Source of the DNA: DAOLCO01 sp964612555
GTDB lineage: Bacteria; Bdellovibrionota_C; UBA2361; SZUA-149; DAOLCO01
Direction of reading: 5' to 3'
Length of the DNA stretch: 64,000 nt
Assembly (NCBI GenBank): GCA_964612555.1
Contig: CAZTBW010000005.1
Location: 124,001 to 188,000, forward strand
Below, in pieces: positions 1 to 8,975 of the stretch. Each line of letters begins with the position of its first letter. The first letter of the stretch is position 1. The position numbers were made by a program, and so were the translations under genes. The notes under the pieces are model-generated. The model ran no database searches, was not told the DNA's origin, and saw only the letters and a program-made list of their open reading frames with translations.

Positions 1-1199
1 CCCCGATCTAAGTGATGAAGCTCCCGAATCTGGGTAGTGCCGGAAGCCTGAATACCCATAAGAACAAGACCCGCAGCAGCTCTTATGTCATGTGCCTCCA
101 CAGGAGCACCACTGAGGGTCTCTACACCGGTCACCGTAGCATTTCGCCCTTCGATCTGAATATCAGCACCAAAACGACGATATTCAGCAACATGCCCATA
201 TCTGCTCTCAAATACATTTTCACAAATAGTGCTCACTCCATCAGCTTTAGTAAGTGCCGCAAGAAAAATCGCCTGCACATCAGTAGCCACACCGGGAAAA
301 GGTGCCGTTTCAAAAGAAATCGCCTTTATCCGATCAGTACCAACTGTACGAATCCAGTCTTCACCCGAAGTGCAGGTACATCCCATCTGGCTAAGTAAAT
401 TAATACTTCCTTCCATATGCTTGGGAGAAATACCCCTTACGGTAACATCACCTCCGGTAATTGCAGCAGTAAGAAGAAAAGTAGCTGCTTCGATTCTATC
501 CCCAACTACCCAGTGCCGCCCCGACCCAGGGTCTTTAACCCCATGAACCAATATCTCATCTGAACCGGCACCCTGAATCTTTGCACCCATACTTGTCAGA
601 AACTCTGCAAGGTCTGCAATTTCAGGTTCCTGAGCAGCGCCTTTGATTATACTCTGCCCTGGTATCCTGGAAGCAGTCATTAAAATATTATGAGTAGCTC
701 CTACAGATGGAAAATCAAGCTGAATCTCTGCCGGGTGCAGCCCCCCCGGTGCCGAAGCATATACCACACCATGATCCATACGGAACTCTGCCCCAAAAGC
801 AGAAAGTCCTTTTAAATGTAAATCTACAGGACGCGTACCAATGGCATCCCCACCTGGAAGCGAAATAGCTGCCTGCCCTGCTCGTGCAAGGAGTGGTCCC
901 ATGAGCCAGAAAGAAGCACGCATCGCCTTCACAAGACCATAGGGCGCCGTAGTAGAAAGCAGCTTCTCTGTTCGTATCCGGACTTGATTATTTGAATAAG
1001 AATATTTTGCGCCAAAAGATTTTAAAATACGAAGTGTGGCACTCGTGTCTTCCAGATTTGGAATATTATCAAGAATACACTCATGTTCAGTTAAAAGAGT
1101 TGCAAATAAAAGGGGTAAAGATGCGTTTTTCGCACCTGAGACCTGCACCGTTCCGGAAACAGGGTTTGAAGGACCATTTATACAAAGTATGTCTATCAC
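1..1199 (-). CDS. murA: UDP-N-acetylglucosamine 1-carboxyvinyltransferase MurA (C-terminus cut by window edge)
   Basis: Transfers enolpyruvate from PEP to UDP-GlcNAc, the first committed step of peptidoglycan synthesis, in the cytoplasm. I translated the minus strand directly. About 399 codons are present and the last 20-30 residues lie beyond base 1. The family pattern is clear: SGAKNASLPLL near the N-terminus, MRASFWLMGPLLARAGQ, then the PEP-loop, and RRFGADIQIEG followed by QIRELHHLDRG at the cut end. The loop reads SLPGGDAIGTRPVDL, so Asp (codon at 846-848) stands where E. coli MurA has Cys115. That change is known from mycobacterial and chlamydial MurA and gives fosfomycin insensitivity. 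The start is a GTG 29 bases after the prmC stop; no good Shine-Dalgarno is visible. It is the last gene of the fusA-prfA-prmC-murA run. Confidence 0.93.
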   Translation of the reverse strand, partial: MIDILCINGPSNPVSGTVQVSGAKNASLPLLFATLLTEHECILDNIPNLEDTSATLRILKSFGAKYSYSNNQVRIRTEKLLSTTAPYGLVKAMRASFWLMGPLLARAGQAAISLPGGDAIGTRPVDLHLKGLSAFGAEFRMDHGVVYASAPGGLHPAEIQLDFPSVGATHNILMTASRIPGQSIIKGAAQEPEIADLAEFLTSMGAKIQGAGSDEILVHGVKDPGSGRHWVVGDRIEAATFLLTAAITGGDVTVRGISPKHMEGSINLLSQMGCTCTSGEDWIRTVGTDRIKAISFETAPFPGVATDVQAIFLAALTKADGVSTICENVFESRYGHVAEYRRFGADIQIEGRNATVTGVETLSGAPVEAHDIRAAAGLVLMGIQASGTTQIRELHHLDR

Positions 1200-1227
1200 A
1201 ATTATTCGCTATCTATATTAGTCAACT

Positions 1228-2226
1228 TTACTTCCCGGGAGGATTATTATTGTAAAAATGCAGCACCCGAACAATACCAGCAGCATCCCTGAAATATTCT
1301 GAGCTAAAGCCCAAAGGTGCATTTTTATTAAAGAACGATAATAACTCATTATGCTGATCAAATCCAATCTCAATACAAAGATGCGCCTCACAAAGACACA
1401 CTTCATTTTTCCAATAAGTACAAATGTTTAAAAAGTTATCAATAAGCGCTTTAGCATGAAAAAAACCTCCATCGGGGCTATAGAGCGCTGTTTCAGGCTC
1501 GAACTTGCGTACCCAGGGATCGACCTTGGGGTCACTGCGTTCAATATAAGGGGGATTTGATACAATGACGAGCGGTACATTCATCCCGGCAAAAGATTTC
1601 AAATCCACCGCATTTAAGAGCGAAGTCTGAATAAAAGTTATTTCAGAAGAAACTTTAAATAACTCAGCATTTTTTGATGCGACTCTCAGAGCTTCTTCCT
1701 GTATATCTGTCCCTATCCATCGTATCCGATTAAAGTCCGAACCATATTTCTTTTTCATTTCCAGAAGTATTGAAAGAAGGATACACCCGGAACCGGTACC
1801 TACGTCCACACAAAGAGCTTCCGGCGCCTCCCCTAATATATTCAACACAGTTTCAACAAGAAGCTCAGACTCCACCCTGGGTATAAGAGTATGCTGATTC
1901 ACATAAAACTCATATCCAAAAAACTCCTTTCTTCCTGTAATGTAAGCAAGTGGCTTTCCCGTAGCCCGCTCATAAATCATGGAGGAGTAGTGGTTAAAAA
2001 CCAGATCAGAAATCTCCTTCTCTCCATGCCCATAGAGCCAGGAACGCTCAAGACTTGTTTTCATTTCACTTTGGAGACTATGAAGTAGTAATACTTCCGC
2101 TTCCAGATTCAGGACATCATGAGGAAGTCCAAGAACAGAGTTTTCAAGTGATGAGACCCCCCACTGTTTTGCTGCTCGAATGTTCAGGGGTTTTAGAACA
2201 GGTTTTGATGAGTTACCAGGCGTCAT
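1228..2226 (-). CDS. prmC: Peptide chain release factor N5-glutamine methyltransferase PrmC
   Basis: Methylates the Gln of the GGQ motif in release factors, using S-adenosylmethionine. The predicted protein has 332 residues. The N-terminal helical domain is followed by the SAM-binding motif VDVGTGSGCI and the diagnostic substrate-binding motif VSNPPYIE. I chose the ATG at 2226 because a GGGGCAGGGAG stretch lies just upstream. A longer open frame reaches 2277 but its extra residues look like read-through of prfA sequence. The start lies inside the prfA 3' end with a 14-base overlap, so translation is probably coupled to its own substrate gene. The prfA-prmC order is common in bacteria. Confidence 0.95.
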   Translation of the reverse strand: MTPGNSSKPVLKPLNIRAAKQWGVSSLENSVLGLPHDVLNLEAEVLLLHSLQSEMKTSLERSWLYGHGEKEISDLVFNHYSSMIYERATGKPLAYITGRKEFFGYEFYVNQHTLIPRVESELLVETVLNILGEAPEALCVDVGTGSGCILLSILLEMKKKYGSDFNRIRWIGTDIQEEALRVASKNAELFKVSSEITFIQTSLLNAVDLKSFAGMNVPLVIVSNPPYIERSDPKVDPWVRKFEPETALYSPDGGFFHAKALIDNFLNICTYWKNEVCLCEAHLCIEIGFDQHNELLSFFNKNAPLGFSSEYFRDAAGIVRVLHFYNNNPPGK

Positions 2227-3292
2227 CTCCCTGCCCCTGCAGTGCCTCGGCTCTAAAGTGAGCGATGAGTGGCTCAAGAACTACATTCAAATCACCCTGT
2301 AGTACGGTATCAAGCTGATACACGGTGAGACCAATACGATGGTCTGTGATACGGCTCTGGGGATAATTATAGGTACGAATCTTCTCAGACCTTTCTCCCG
2401 TACCTATTTGAGATTTTCTGTTCTGAGAACGCTCCGCATCAGCTTTTGCCTGTTCTATACCAAGGAGCCTTGCCCGAAGCACCGTCAGTGCTTTTGCTTT
2501 ATTTTTATGTTGAGATTTTTCATCCTGACAACTCACCACAAGTCCGGTTGGAAGGTGAGTAATACGTACGGCTGAATCCGTAGTGTTTACACTCTGTCCT
2601 CCGGGTCCTGAAGATCGAAACACATCGATTCTAAGGTCTTTTTCATTTATATCAACATCCACCTCTTCTGCTTCAGGAAGCACCGCCACGGTAACAGTAG
2701 AAGTGTGCACCCTGCCTTGAGTTTCAGTCTGGGGAACACGCTGCACCCGATGAACCCCACTTTCATATTTAAAAAGACTGTATGCCCCATGCCCTACGAT
2801 ACGGGCAATTACTTCCTTAAAGCCCCCCACCGTTCCATGAGAAGCACTCATGATTTCGATACTCCAGCGTTTCTGCTCAGCAAAACGGATATACATACCA
2901 AAAAGATCCTCTGCAAATAAGGAAGCTTCATCTCCTCCCGTTCCTGCACGAATCTCAAGAATGATATTTTTTTCGTCGTTAGGGTCTTTGGGAAGAAGGA
3001 GGATTAAAAGCTCCTGTCTGAGCGTTTCTATCTGATCTTCAAGCTCTGATATCTCTACTGCCGCAAGTTCTCTAAGCTCTTCATCTGAAGACTCTTCCAG
3101 TATTTCCTTACTTTGCTGAAAATTGGAAGTTAAACGCTCCCACTCATTAAACTTTGTAACGATTGGCTCAAGCTCTGAACGCTCTTTTGATAACTCCCGA
3201 AAGGTGTCTCTCTCTTTTGCAAGCTCAGGGTCGGATAGCTTTGAAGTGATCTCTTCAAATCTATCCACCACTGATTTTAACTTTTGAAGCAT
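2213..3292 (-). CDS. prfA: Peptide chain release factor 1
   Basis: Recognises UAA and UAG stop codons and triggers peptide release on the ribosome. The protein is 359 residues, the usual RF1 length. The stop-codon reading tripeptide of RF1 (PxT) appears as PQT in RVQRVPQTETQGRVHTS. The catalytic loop reads RSSGPGGQSVNTTDSAVRI with GGQ intact. The N-terminal third is the charged coiled-coil domain 1. It sits 21 bases after fusA and overlaps prmC, which modifies the GGQ glutamine. Confidence 0.97.
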   Translation of the reverse strand: MLQKLKSVVDRFEEITSKLSDPELAKERDTFRELSKERSELEPIVTKFNEWERLTSNFQQSKEILEESSDEELRELAAVEISELEDQIETLRQELLILLLPKDPNDEKNIILEIRAGTGGDEASLFAEDLFGMYIRFAEQKRWSIEIMSASHGTVGGFKEVIARIVGHGAYSLFKYESGVHRVQRVPQTETQGRVHTSTVTVAVLPEAEEVDVDINEKDLRIDVFRSSGPGGQSVNTTDSAVRITHLPTGLVVSCQDEKSQHKNKAKALTVLRARLLGIEQAKADAERSQNRKSQIGTGERSEKIRTYNYPQSRITDHRIGLTVYQLDTVLQGDLNVVLEPLIAHFRAEALQGQGDDAW

Positions 3293-3313
3293 AAAAAATA
3301 TCGCAGAAAGATA

Positions 3314-5404
3314 CTATTTTGCCTTAGCTGCTTTTCGATCTGCTGCTTCCTTGATCACCATTTCAGAAATATTTGCAGGACATGGCTGATAGCACTCAAA
3401 TTCCATTGAGAACTGACCACGACCGGAAGTCATGGTTCTTAGGTCACCAATGTAACCGAACATTTCTCCGAGCGGAACCGATGCCTTCACTCTCGCTCCG
3501 GTCACTCCCGTCTCCTGAGATTTAATCACTCCACGTCTTCGGTTAAGGTCTCCAATCACGTCACCAATATGATCTTCAGGAGTAAACACATCTACCTTCA
3601 TAATAGGCTCGATGATCTGGGGTCCCGCTTTTGGAATACTCTCACGATATGCGGCTCTTGCAGCAGCTTCAAACGCCATAGTTGACGAATCCACCGCGTG
3701 AAAAGCACCGTCTACAAGAGTCACCCGTGTATCAATACAAGGATAGCCTGCAAGAACACCCTGTGCCATACTAACCTCAAACCCATACTCCACCGCAGGC
3801 CAGTACTCTCTGGGAACCTTACCTCCAACAACTTTTGATTCAAAGAAGAACCCGGAGCCTCGCTCTCCCGGCTCTATGATGTAATCAATCTTCGCATACT
3901 GTCCGGAACCACCAGTCTGTTTCTTATGAGTGTACACATCTTCAATTCTCTTTGTAATAGTCTCACGATATGCCACTTGAGGTTTACCAAAGTTACACTC
4001 TACTCCGTGCGTTCTTTTAAGAATATCAATCTTGATATCAAGATGCAGCTCTCCCATTCCCTTAAGGATGGTTTCATTAGTCTCCTGATCGGTTTCAACC
4101 CTGAACGATGGATCTTCTGCAACCATCTTTCCAAGAGCAATACCAAGTTTATCAGAGTTGGCTTTATCCTTTGGAGTGATGGCAATTGAGATAACCGGGT
4201 CAGGAAATACCATTGGTTCCAGAGTTCCGGGACTATCCGGGTCAGCCAGTGTATGACCAGTTTGTACATTCTTCATACCAAGAACGGCAACAATATCTCC
4301 CGCCTGAGCCTTATCAAGCTCAATACGATTATTCGCCTGCATCTCAACAATCCGACCGATTCTTTCTTTCTTTCCGGTAAAAGTATTTACTACGGTAGTA
4401 CCTTTTTCAATTCTTCCGGAGTACAATCTCAGGAACGTAAGGGCACCAAAACGGTCATCCATAATTTTGAATGCAAGCGCCCGAAGAGGCTTATCAGGGT
4501 CAACAACTGCAAACTCACCAGTTGGATTTCCTTCAAGATCCATCTCTGGCTGAGGGTCAACTTCTGTAGGGTCTGGTAAATAATCGACTACTCCATTAAG
4601 AACAAGCTGAACTCCCTTATTCTTGAATGCAGAACCACAAAAAGTCGGGAAAAAATCAAGCTTGATTGTTCCTTTTCTTATGCAGGTTTTAATTGTGTCG
4701 ATGTCTGGTTCGTTACCTTCCAGATATGCCTCCATGGCAACATCATCATGCTCCAGGGCAGTTTCAATGAGCTCCTGACGGTACATTTCAACCTGTTCTG
4801 CCATATCTTCAGGCACATCTTCAAGGGTGTACTTTAAAGGATCACCCGAGGAGTCCCACACCCAAGCCTTTCTTGTAAGAAGATCAACCACTCCCTTAAA
4901 GTTTTCTTCAGTACCAATAGGGAGCACCATAACCAAAGGTTTCGCTCCAAGTACTTCTTTAATCTGCTCAACCACTCGATAAAAATCAGCGCCAAGACGA
5001 TCAAGCTTGTTAACAAAAATAAGCCTTGCAACCCGGGAATCGTTCGCATATCTCCAGTTGGTTTCCGATTGAGGCTCAACTCCTCCCGAACCACAGAACA
5101 CACCAATACCACCATCAAGTACTTTTAAACTTCTGTACACTTCAATTGTAAAATCAACGTGACCGGGAGTATCAATGACGTTAAAGCGGTGTCCTTCCCA
5201 GAAACAACTTACCGCAGCGGACTGAATGGTAATCCCCCGCTCCCGTTCCTGATCCATGAAATCGGTGGTAGCCTCTCCATCATGCACTTCACCAATCTTG
5301 TGAATCTTTCCTGTAAGACTTAGAATACGCTCCGTAGTAGTAGTCTTTCCCGCATCAACGTGAGCAAAAATTCCAATATTTCTGTATAAATTTAAATCTG
5401 ACAT
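3314..5404 (-). CDS. fusA: Translation elongation factor G (second-type, FusA2-like)
   Basis: GTPase that drives ribosomal translocation. The protein is 696 residues with all G motifs: AHVDAGKTTTTE (residues 14-25), the switch region RERGIT, DTPGHVDF, and NKLDRLG. Domains II to V follow, ending in FECYQPCPANISEMV. It is not in a str operon (no rpsL, rpsG or tuf nearby) but heads fusA-prfA-prmC-murA. From memory the sequence resembles the second EF-G of marine gammaproteobacteria (shared stretches such as LDGGIGVFCGSGGVEPQSET). It may therefore be an extra copy beside a str-operon fusA outside this window. That is inference; it could also be the only EF-G. Confidence 0.92.
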   Translation of the reverse strand: MSDLNLYRNIGIFAHVDAGKTTTTERILSLTGKIHKIGEVHDGEATTDFMDQERERGITIQSAAVSCFWEGHRFNVIDTPGHVDFTIEVYRSLKVLDGGIGVFCGSGGVEPQSETNWRYANDSRVARLIFVNKLDRLGADFYRVVEQIKEVLGAKPLVMVLPIGTEENFKGVVDLLTRKAWVWDSSGDPLKYTLEDVPEDMAEQVEMYRQELIETALEHDDVAMEAYLEGNEPDIDTIKTCIRKGTIKLDFFPTFCGSAFKNKGVQLVLNGVVDYLPDPTEVDPQPEMDLEGNPTGEFAVVDPDKPLRALAFKIMDDRFGALTFLRLYSGRIEKGTTVVNTFTGKKERIGRIVEMQANNRIELDKAQAGDIVAVLGMKNVQTGHTLADPDSPGTLEPMVFPDPVISIAITPKDKANSDKLGIALGKMVAEDPSFRVETDQETNETILKGMGELHLDIKIDILKRTHGVECNFGKPQVAYRETITKRIEDVYTHKKQTGGSGQYAKIDYIIEPGERGSGFFFESKVVGGKVPREYWPAVEYGFEVSMAQGVLAGYPCIDTRVTLVDGAFHAVDSSTMAFEAAARAAYRESIPKAGPQIIEPIMKVDVFTPEDHIGDVIGDLNRRRGVIKSQETGVTGARVKASVPLGEMFGYIGDLRTMTSGRGQFSMEFECYQPCPANISEMVIKEAADRKAAKAK

Positions 5405-5479
5405 AACTGTATTAATTCAATCTTTCTTTTGTTTATGAGTATTTGTGCGTAGTAGAAAGCACTAATTTTGGTGCCCTAC

Positions 5480-5512
5480 CTATCATATTAAAGGGGTGTT
5501 GCCAAACACTCC
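5480..5512 (-). terminator. Probable terminator after the GT39-type gene
   Basis: An 8-bp stem (ggggtgtt at 5493-5500 and aacactcc at 5505-5512, one G-T pair) closes a gcca loop. On the minus strand it is followed by TTTAATAT. It would end transcripts of the minus-strand envelope operon before the fusA leader. The T-run is short, so termination strength is uncertain. Confidence 0.45.
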
Positions 5513-5605
5513 CTTAATTACGAGTCAATTCAGAACTTGCCACAAGCAATGGTTTTATTTTACGACTATAATTATATGAATATAGAAGCTCGTCTCATGC
5601 GAGCA

Positions 5606-7135
5606 TCAGAACTTTCCGGGTCTTGGAAATTGATTCCCCGTAAAATTTCTTCCTATAAAAAAACTAACTTCCCGAAGCTTTGAGGAATTATATTCATAGT
5701 AAAATGAACCACTACCCTCAATAGCTTCGAACCAGGGACGAAGCTCTGAAATATCCACTCCCGGCGAAAGCACCAGAAGGATATCCTGCCCTTTTAGATG
5801 GGAGAGCCCCCTGTTCTCGTTCCAGATATCAAACTGGTTCATTCTTCTGTCACCAGCCGGTATGCAATAGATGGAGTCCCTCTCATGAGTTAAAAACGCA
5901 AATTGTGAGGCAAGCCCATAGGATTCAGTCATAACCGGAAGTTCCCTTTTGTCATTTTCAGAAGCCACCCTTCTTTGCTGAATTTCATCTATCAGCTCGT
6001 TCCAACCAACAAGCTTCTTGGTAGGAAGCACCTTACCGGGAAGCCCCCAGGTAACACCCAATAAAAGTGTAATTGCAAGAAATGTCACAAGGAAATTTAC
6101 TGAAACCATGAATCGAGCCATCCTTGGATAAGACAGAAAAAAACTTCTGATTGATGGAAGAGTTAAAAGCAGAAGAGGATAATACACAGGGATAGTCCAG
6201 TTTGGATATACCCTTTTAGTAAGCGAAACAAGCAGGCATAAACCAAAAAGGGAGAGGATAGATATCAGAAGAAACAGTTCAAATTTATCATTATGATATT
6301 TCTTTTTAAAAAGCGCATAGAACATGACCGGCAGGAATAATCCAAATAGCCCGAGCTGAGCTCCAAGGAAGTCTCCTAAAAAAACAAGATTCAGATTAAT
6401 ATTGTTGGCATTAGCGCCGGTACTGAAAACCCCTTTACTCGCATGACTGATATTATGAGCAAAATTCACCCAGCCATGAGAGATATTCCACCAGATAATC
6501 GGGACTAAAAACAGTCCACAAATAAAACATACTATAAAAATTTCATAACATTTTCTCTTGGTTGTTCCCCTACCAAAAAACAGTGCAAGAAGAATCGAAC
6601 CCAATAAAATAAAGGTAGTGTACTTTGCCCATATACCAAGCCCTATAGAAGAAGAAAGTACAACAAGTAACAATAACCTTTTAAAAGTATTCTCTTCAGA
6701 ACTAAAATAATGATGTGCAATATAAAAACTTAAGATCCAGAAAAAAACCGCAGGAGCATCCGTAGTCATAAAAAAAACCGGATACCAGACGGCAACAGCG
6801 CTACAGGAAAACAGAAAGAATAACACGGGAAGCCTCGTCTTCTGTAAAGACGCATCAAGACGAACTAACACCAGTTTATAAAAAATCAAAAAACTCCCAA
6901 GGGAGAATAATAACGCAGGTAATCGTACCGCCCTTGGAGTATCACCAAAAAGGTACCTGCTCCAGGAGATCACCTCTGCAACCAATGGTCCTTTTGAATA
7001 GTACGACCAATCAAGATGATACGACCAGAGCCAATAATGCGCTTCATCCGGAGATAAACCGTAGGGAACTATAAAGAAAAGTATAAGAGAAAAAATGCCA
7101 ATAAGTAAAAGTGAGAATATGTTACCTTGCAGCAC
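5606..7135 (-). CDS. Integral membrane glycosyltransferase, PMT/ArnT (GT39) family
   Basis: Predicted polyprenyl-phosphate-sugar-dependent transferase in the inner membrane with its active site facing the periplasm. The protein is 509 residues with an N-terminal membrane segment followed by the motif GLSPDEAHYWLWS. D30 and E31 match the acidic first-loop residues used by this superfamily. About ten more hydrophobic segments follow, then a soluble C-terminal region (about residues 390-509). The acceptor could be lipid A or a protein and cannot be told from sequence. It starts only 5 bases after the OmpA-like lipoprotein stop, so the two are probably co-transcribed. Confidence 0.82.
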   Translation of the reverse strand: MLQGNIFSLLLIGIFSLILFFIVPYGLSPDEAHYWLWSYHLDWSYYSKGPLVAEVISWSRYLFGDTPRAVRLPALLFSLGSFLIFYKLVLVRLDASLQKTRLPVLFFLFSCSAVAVWYPVFFMTTDAPAVFFWILSFYIAHHYFSSEENTFKRLLLLVVLSSSIGLGIWAKYTTFILLGSILLALFFGRGTTKRKCYEIFIVCFICGLFLVPIIWWNISHGWVNFAHNISHASKGVFSTGANANNINLNLVFLGDFLGAQLGLFGLFLPVMFYALFKKKYHNDKFELFLLISILSLFGLCLLVSLTKRVYPNWTIPVYYPLLLLTLPSIRSFFLSYPRMARFMVSVNFLVTFLAITLLLGVTWGLPGKVLPTKKLVGWNELIDEIQQRRVASENDKRELPVMTESYGLASQFAFLTHERDSIYCIPAGDRRMNQFDIWNENRGLSHLKGQDILLVLSPGVDISELRPWFEAIEGSGSFYYEYNSSKLREVSFFIGRNFTGNQFPRPGKF

Positions 7136-7140
7136 AAAAA

Positions 7141-7845
7141 TTACAGATAGCTAACATATAACTCGACCCTGTTATTCAGACGATCAGGGGTTTCTGACTT
7201 TTCAGAAACAAGCATATTCTCTCTCCTCTCTTCCAGATCGACCTCATCCATGTGTATCACCTCTTTGGATACTCCATTACTCTGAAGGATGTTCTGAACA
7301 CTTTTCATTCGGGCAGTTATAAGCTCAAGGTTTTCCGATCTGGAAGAAAAGTCGGTACTATAGCCCTTAAGAATAATTTTATAAGACCCCGGGCGCCTGC
7401 TTCTCAGACTCTCAGCAATATGAGCTATCTGCTCAACCGATGCCAGACGAAGCGACGCACGTTTCTTATCAAAGAACACCTCCAGAAATGATGTCTTGGG
7501 AATATATTTTAAACGAGCACGACTTTGTCCTTCAAGCATCAGTAAACGTCTTTCATTCTGAGCATGAAGCATTTTTAAGGATTCAATTTCCCGATTTGTC
7601 TGCAACTGATTACCTTCAAGAACATCAAGCCCTATTCCGGTAAGAATACCCGAAACCGCCGCAAAACTCGCACCAAGCACTATAGCCGGACCTGAATACC
7701 CCAACTGATTTCCAATAATCGCTCCGATACCTGCACCAAGACCTCCGGCAAGCACTGCTCCCGCCGCAGTCTTATCAGGACCTGGTACGGGCTTACTGCA
7801 AGATACTAAAAACAATGAAAGAAATATAAAAACTTTTAGCTTCAT
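7141..7845 (-). CDS. Outer-membrane lipoprotein with glycine-zipper and OmpA-like domain
   Basis: 234 residues. A signal peptide ends in a lipobox LVSC with the acylated Cys at residue 16. Residues 27-75 form a glycine-rich two-helix zipper (AVLAGGLGAGIGAIIGNQLG). A short coiled-coil stretch follows, then a C-terminal OmpA-family domain (about 120-234) containing ILKGYSTDF and NRVELYVSYL, the region that normally binds peptidoglycan. It probably anchors the outer membrane to the cell wall. It is co-directional with the upstream secreted-protein genes and the GT39-type gene. Confidence 0.85.
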   Translation of the reverse strand: MKLKVFIFLSLFLVSCSKPVPGPDKTAAGAVLAGGLGAGIGAIIGNQLGYSGPAIVLGASFAAVSGILTGIGLDVLEGNQLQTNREIESLKMLHAQNERRLLMLEGQSRARLKYIPKTSFLEVFFDKKRASLRLASVEQIAHIAESLRSRRPGSYKIILKGYSTDFSSRSENLELITARMKSVQNILQSNGVSKEVIHMDEVDLEERRENMLVSEKSETPDRLNNRVELYVSYL

Positions 7846-7919
7846 ATGGTAATAGTGTGAAATGACAAAATATTTTCCACAATAGTACCGCTTAAATTAA
7901 CATCAGAAAAGAGGTAATT

Positions 7920-8324
7920 TTAGGGAACGGCTTTTATCCGAACATCAGCAACCTTTACACTACTCATCATCTCATCACGAATAACCCGCCTGTTAACAAA
8001 AACGGTATATTCTCCAGCCTCAATCTTCCTGAAGACAACTTCACCCTCAGGACCACTTAAAATATTTGCTATGAGCCTGTTATCAGTATTGGACACAATA
8101 GAAACCATATATTTGTCCAAAGGGTCACCCAGACTTGAAAGATACACAAAGACAGTCGCTTTTTGATGTTGTTTCAGATATATGACCTGTTCTTCATCAC
8201 TTGATGGAATATAGACCCGGACAGCTCGCTGCTCCAGTAAACTCTTCTTCTCTGATGACTCCTGAGCACCGGCAGGAATTGAAGAGATAAGAAAAAGAAA
8301 AAAACAAAAAGAAAGATATCTCAC
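7920..8324 (-). CDS. Secreted protein of unknown function
   Basis: 134 residues with a clear signal peptide (hydrophobic LSFCFFLFLISS, probable cleavage after AGA). The mature part looks beta-rich, with no Cys and no motif I recognise; the stretch KIEAGEYTVFVNRR resembles carboxypeptidase-regulatory-like beta sandwiches. The start is a GTG that shares one base with the preceding gene's TAG stop (TAGTG), implying translational coupling. The partner gene is also a secreted protein of unknown function, so the two products may act together in the periplasm. Confidence 0.75.
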   Translation of the reverse strand: MRYLSFCFFLFLISSIPAGAQESSEKKSLLEQRAVRVYIPSSDEEQVIYLKQHQKATVFVYLSSLGDPLDKYMVSIVSNTDNRLIANILSGPEGEVVFRKIEAGEYTVFVNRRVIRDEMMSSVKVADVRIKAVP

Positions 8325-8827
8325 TAGTGTCCCCCCTCTTTCTTGCCATGTGAAGCCGCAGGTACACTTTGTGGTACCGCTGCTTTCTCATATACCTTCC
8401 TCTCATATTTAGAAGGTGCCTCATAATCACCTTCAACATAGAAAACTTCATCAGCCACTATCACTCCAAATTTTGTAAAAACTCTCACTGCCACACGATC
8501 CCCTTCAAGTAATCGCTTAACAGAACTACGTTTCTTAAAACCTACTTTGGAATAAGTATATCTGGTAAGTGGGTCGAGATACACATACATTCTTGGAAGA
8601 TCAAATTCTTTTGGTTTGATAAATATAAAACGGTACTGAGGATCTACAGATACCACATTGGCAAAAACAGTTCCTTTGTAGGAGACTCCACTGGTATCCC
8701 GAATAATATCAGAATATTCCAATATCTGTTCTTTCTCGGAAGAAAAAAAACTCTCTACCTCACAGTACGCAGTACCTGAACTGAGAAAAAGTGAGAGAAA
8801 AAAAATAAAAAAGAAAGCTGCACGCAT
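8324..8827 (-). CDS. Secreted protein of unknown function
   Basis: 167 residues. The signal peptide is AAFFFIFFLSLFLSSGTAYC-like with probable cleavage around residue 22. The mature region is rich in beta-prone and aromatic residues. A segment reading GDRVAVRVFTKFGVIVADEV resembles a small OB- or RNA-chaperone-like barrel, but I cannot name the family. The C-terminus is low-complexity and His/Lys/Gly-rich (ASHGKKEGGH), possibly metal-binding. It overlaps the next gene by one base and follows the 46-residue membrane protein gene. Confidence 0.75.
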   Translation of the reverse strand: MRAAFFFIFFLSLFLSSGTAYCEVESFFSSEKEQILEYSDIIRDTSGVSYKGTVFANVVSVDPQYRFIFIKPKEFDLPRMYVYLDPLTRYTYSKVGFKKRSSVKRLLEGDRVAVRVFTKFGVIVADEVFYVEGDYEAPSKYERKVYEKAAVPQSVPAASHGKKEGGH

Positions 8828-8832
8828 GTCAT

Positions 8833-8973
8833 TTATTCGCCACGGTGATTAGGGTCACTCCATTTTCTTTTGGACTCTGGCTCTTCGGCGTTCTTTTCAA
8901 GAAACAAAATAAAGACCAACCCTATTAAAAGAACCCCTATCAAAACACCTGTCACCACAAGAGCCGTTTTCAC
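8833..8973 (-). CDS. Small single-pass membrane protein (46 residues)
   Basis: Found by translating the gap by hand. It starts at a GTG two bases after the stop of the zinc-finger gene and has a strong Shine-Dalgarno (AGGAGG on the minus strand at 8984-8989, about 10 bases upstream). The protein begins MKTALVVTGVLIGVLLIG, one membrane helix (residues 4-25). A charged C-terminal tail EKNAEEPESKRKWSDPNHRG follows. No family is recognised. Position between an anti-sigma-like protein and two secreted proteins suggests an envelope role. Confidence 0.7.
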   Translation of the reverse strand: MKTALVVTGVLIGVLLIGLVFILFLEKNAEEPESKRKWSDPNHRGE

Positions 8974-8975
8974 TA

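Noticed and set aside
4253..4579. Plus-strand frame of 108 residues inside fusA
   Set aside because: It lies wholly opposite a conserved EF-G reading frame and has no family resemblance; a shadow frame.
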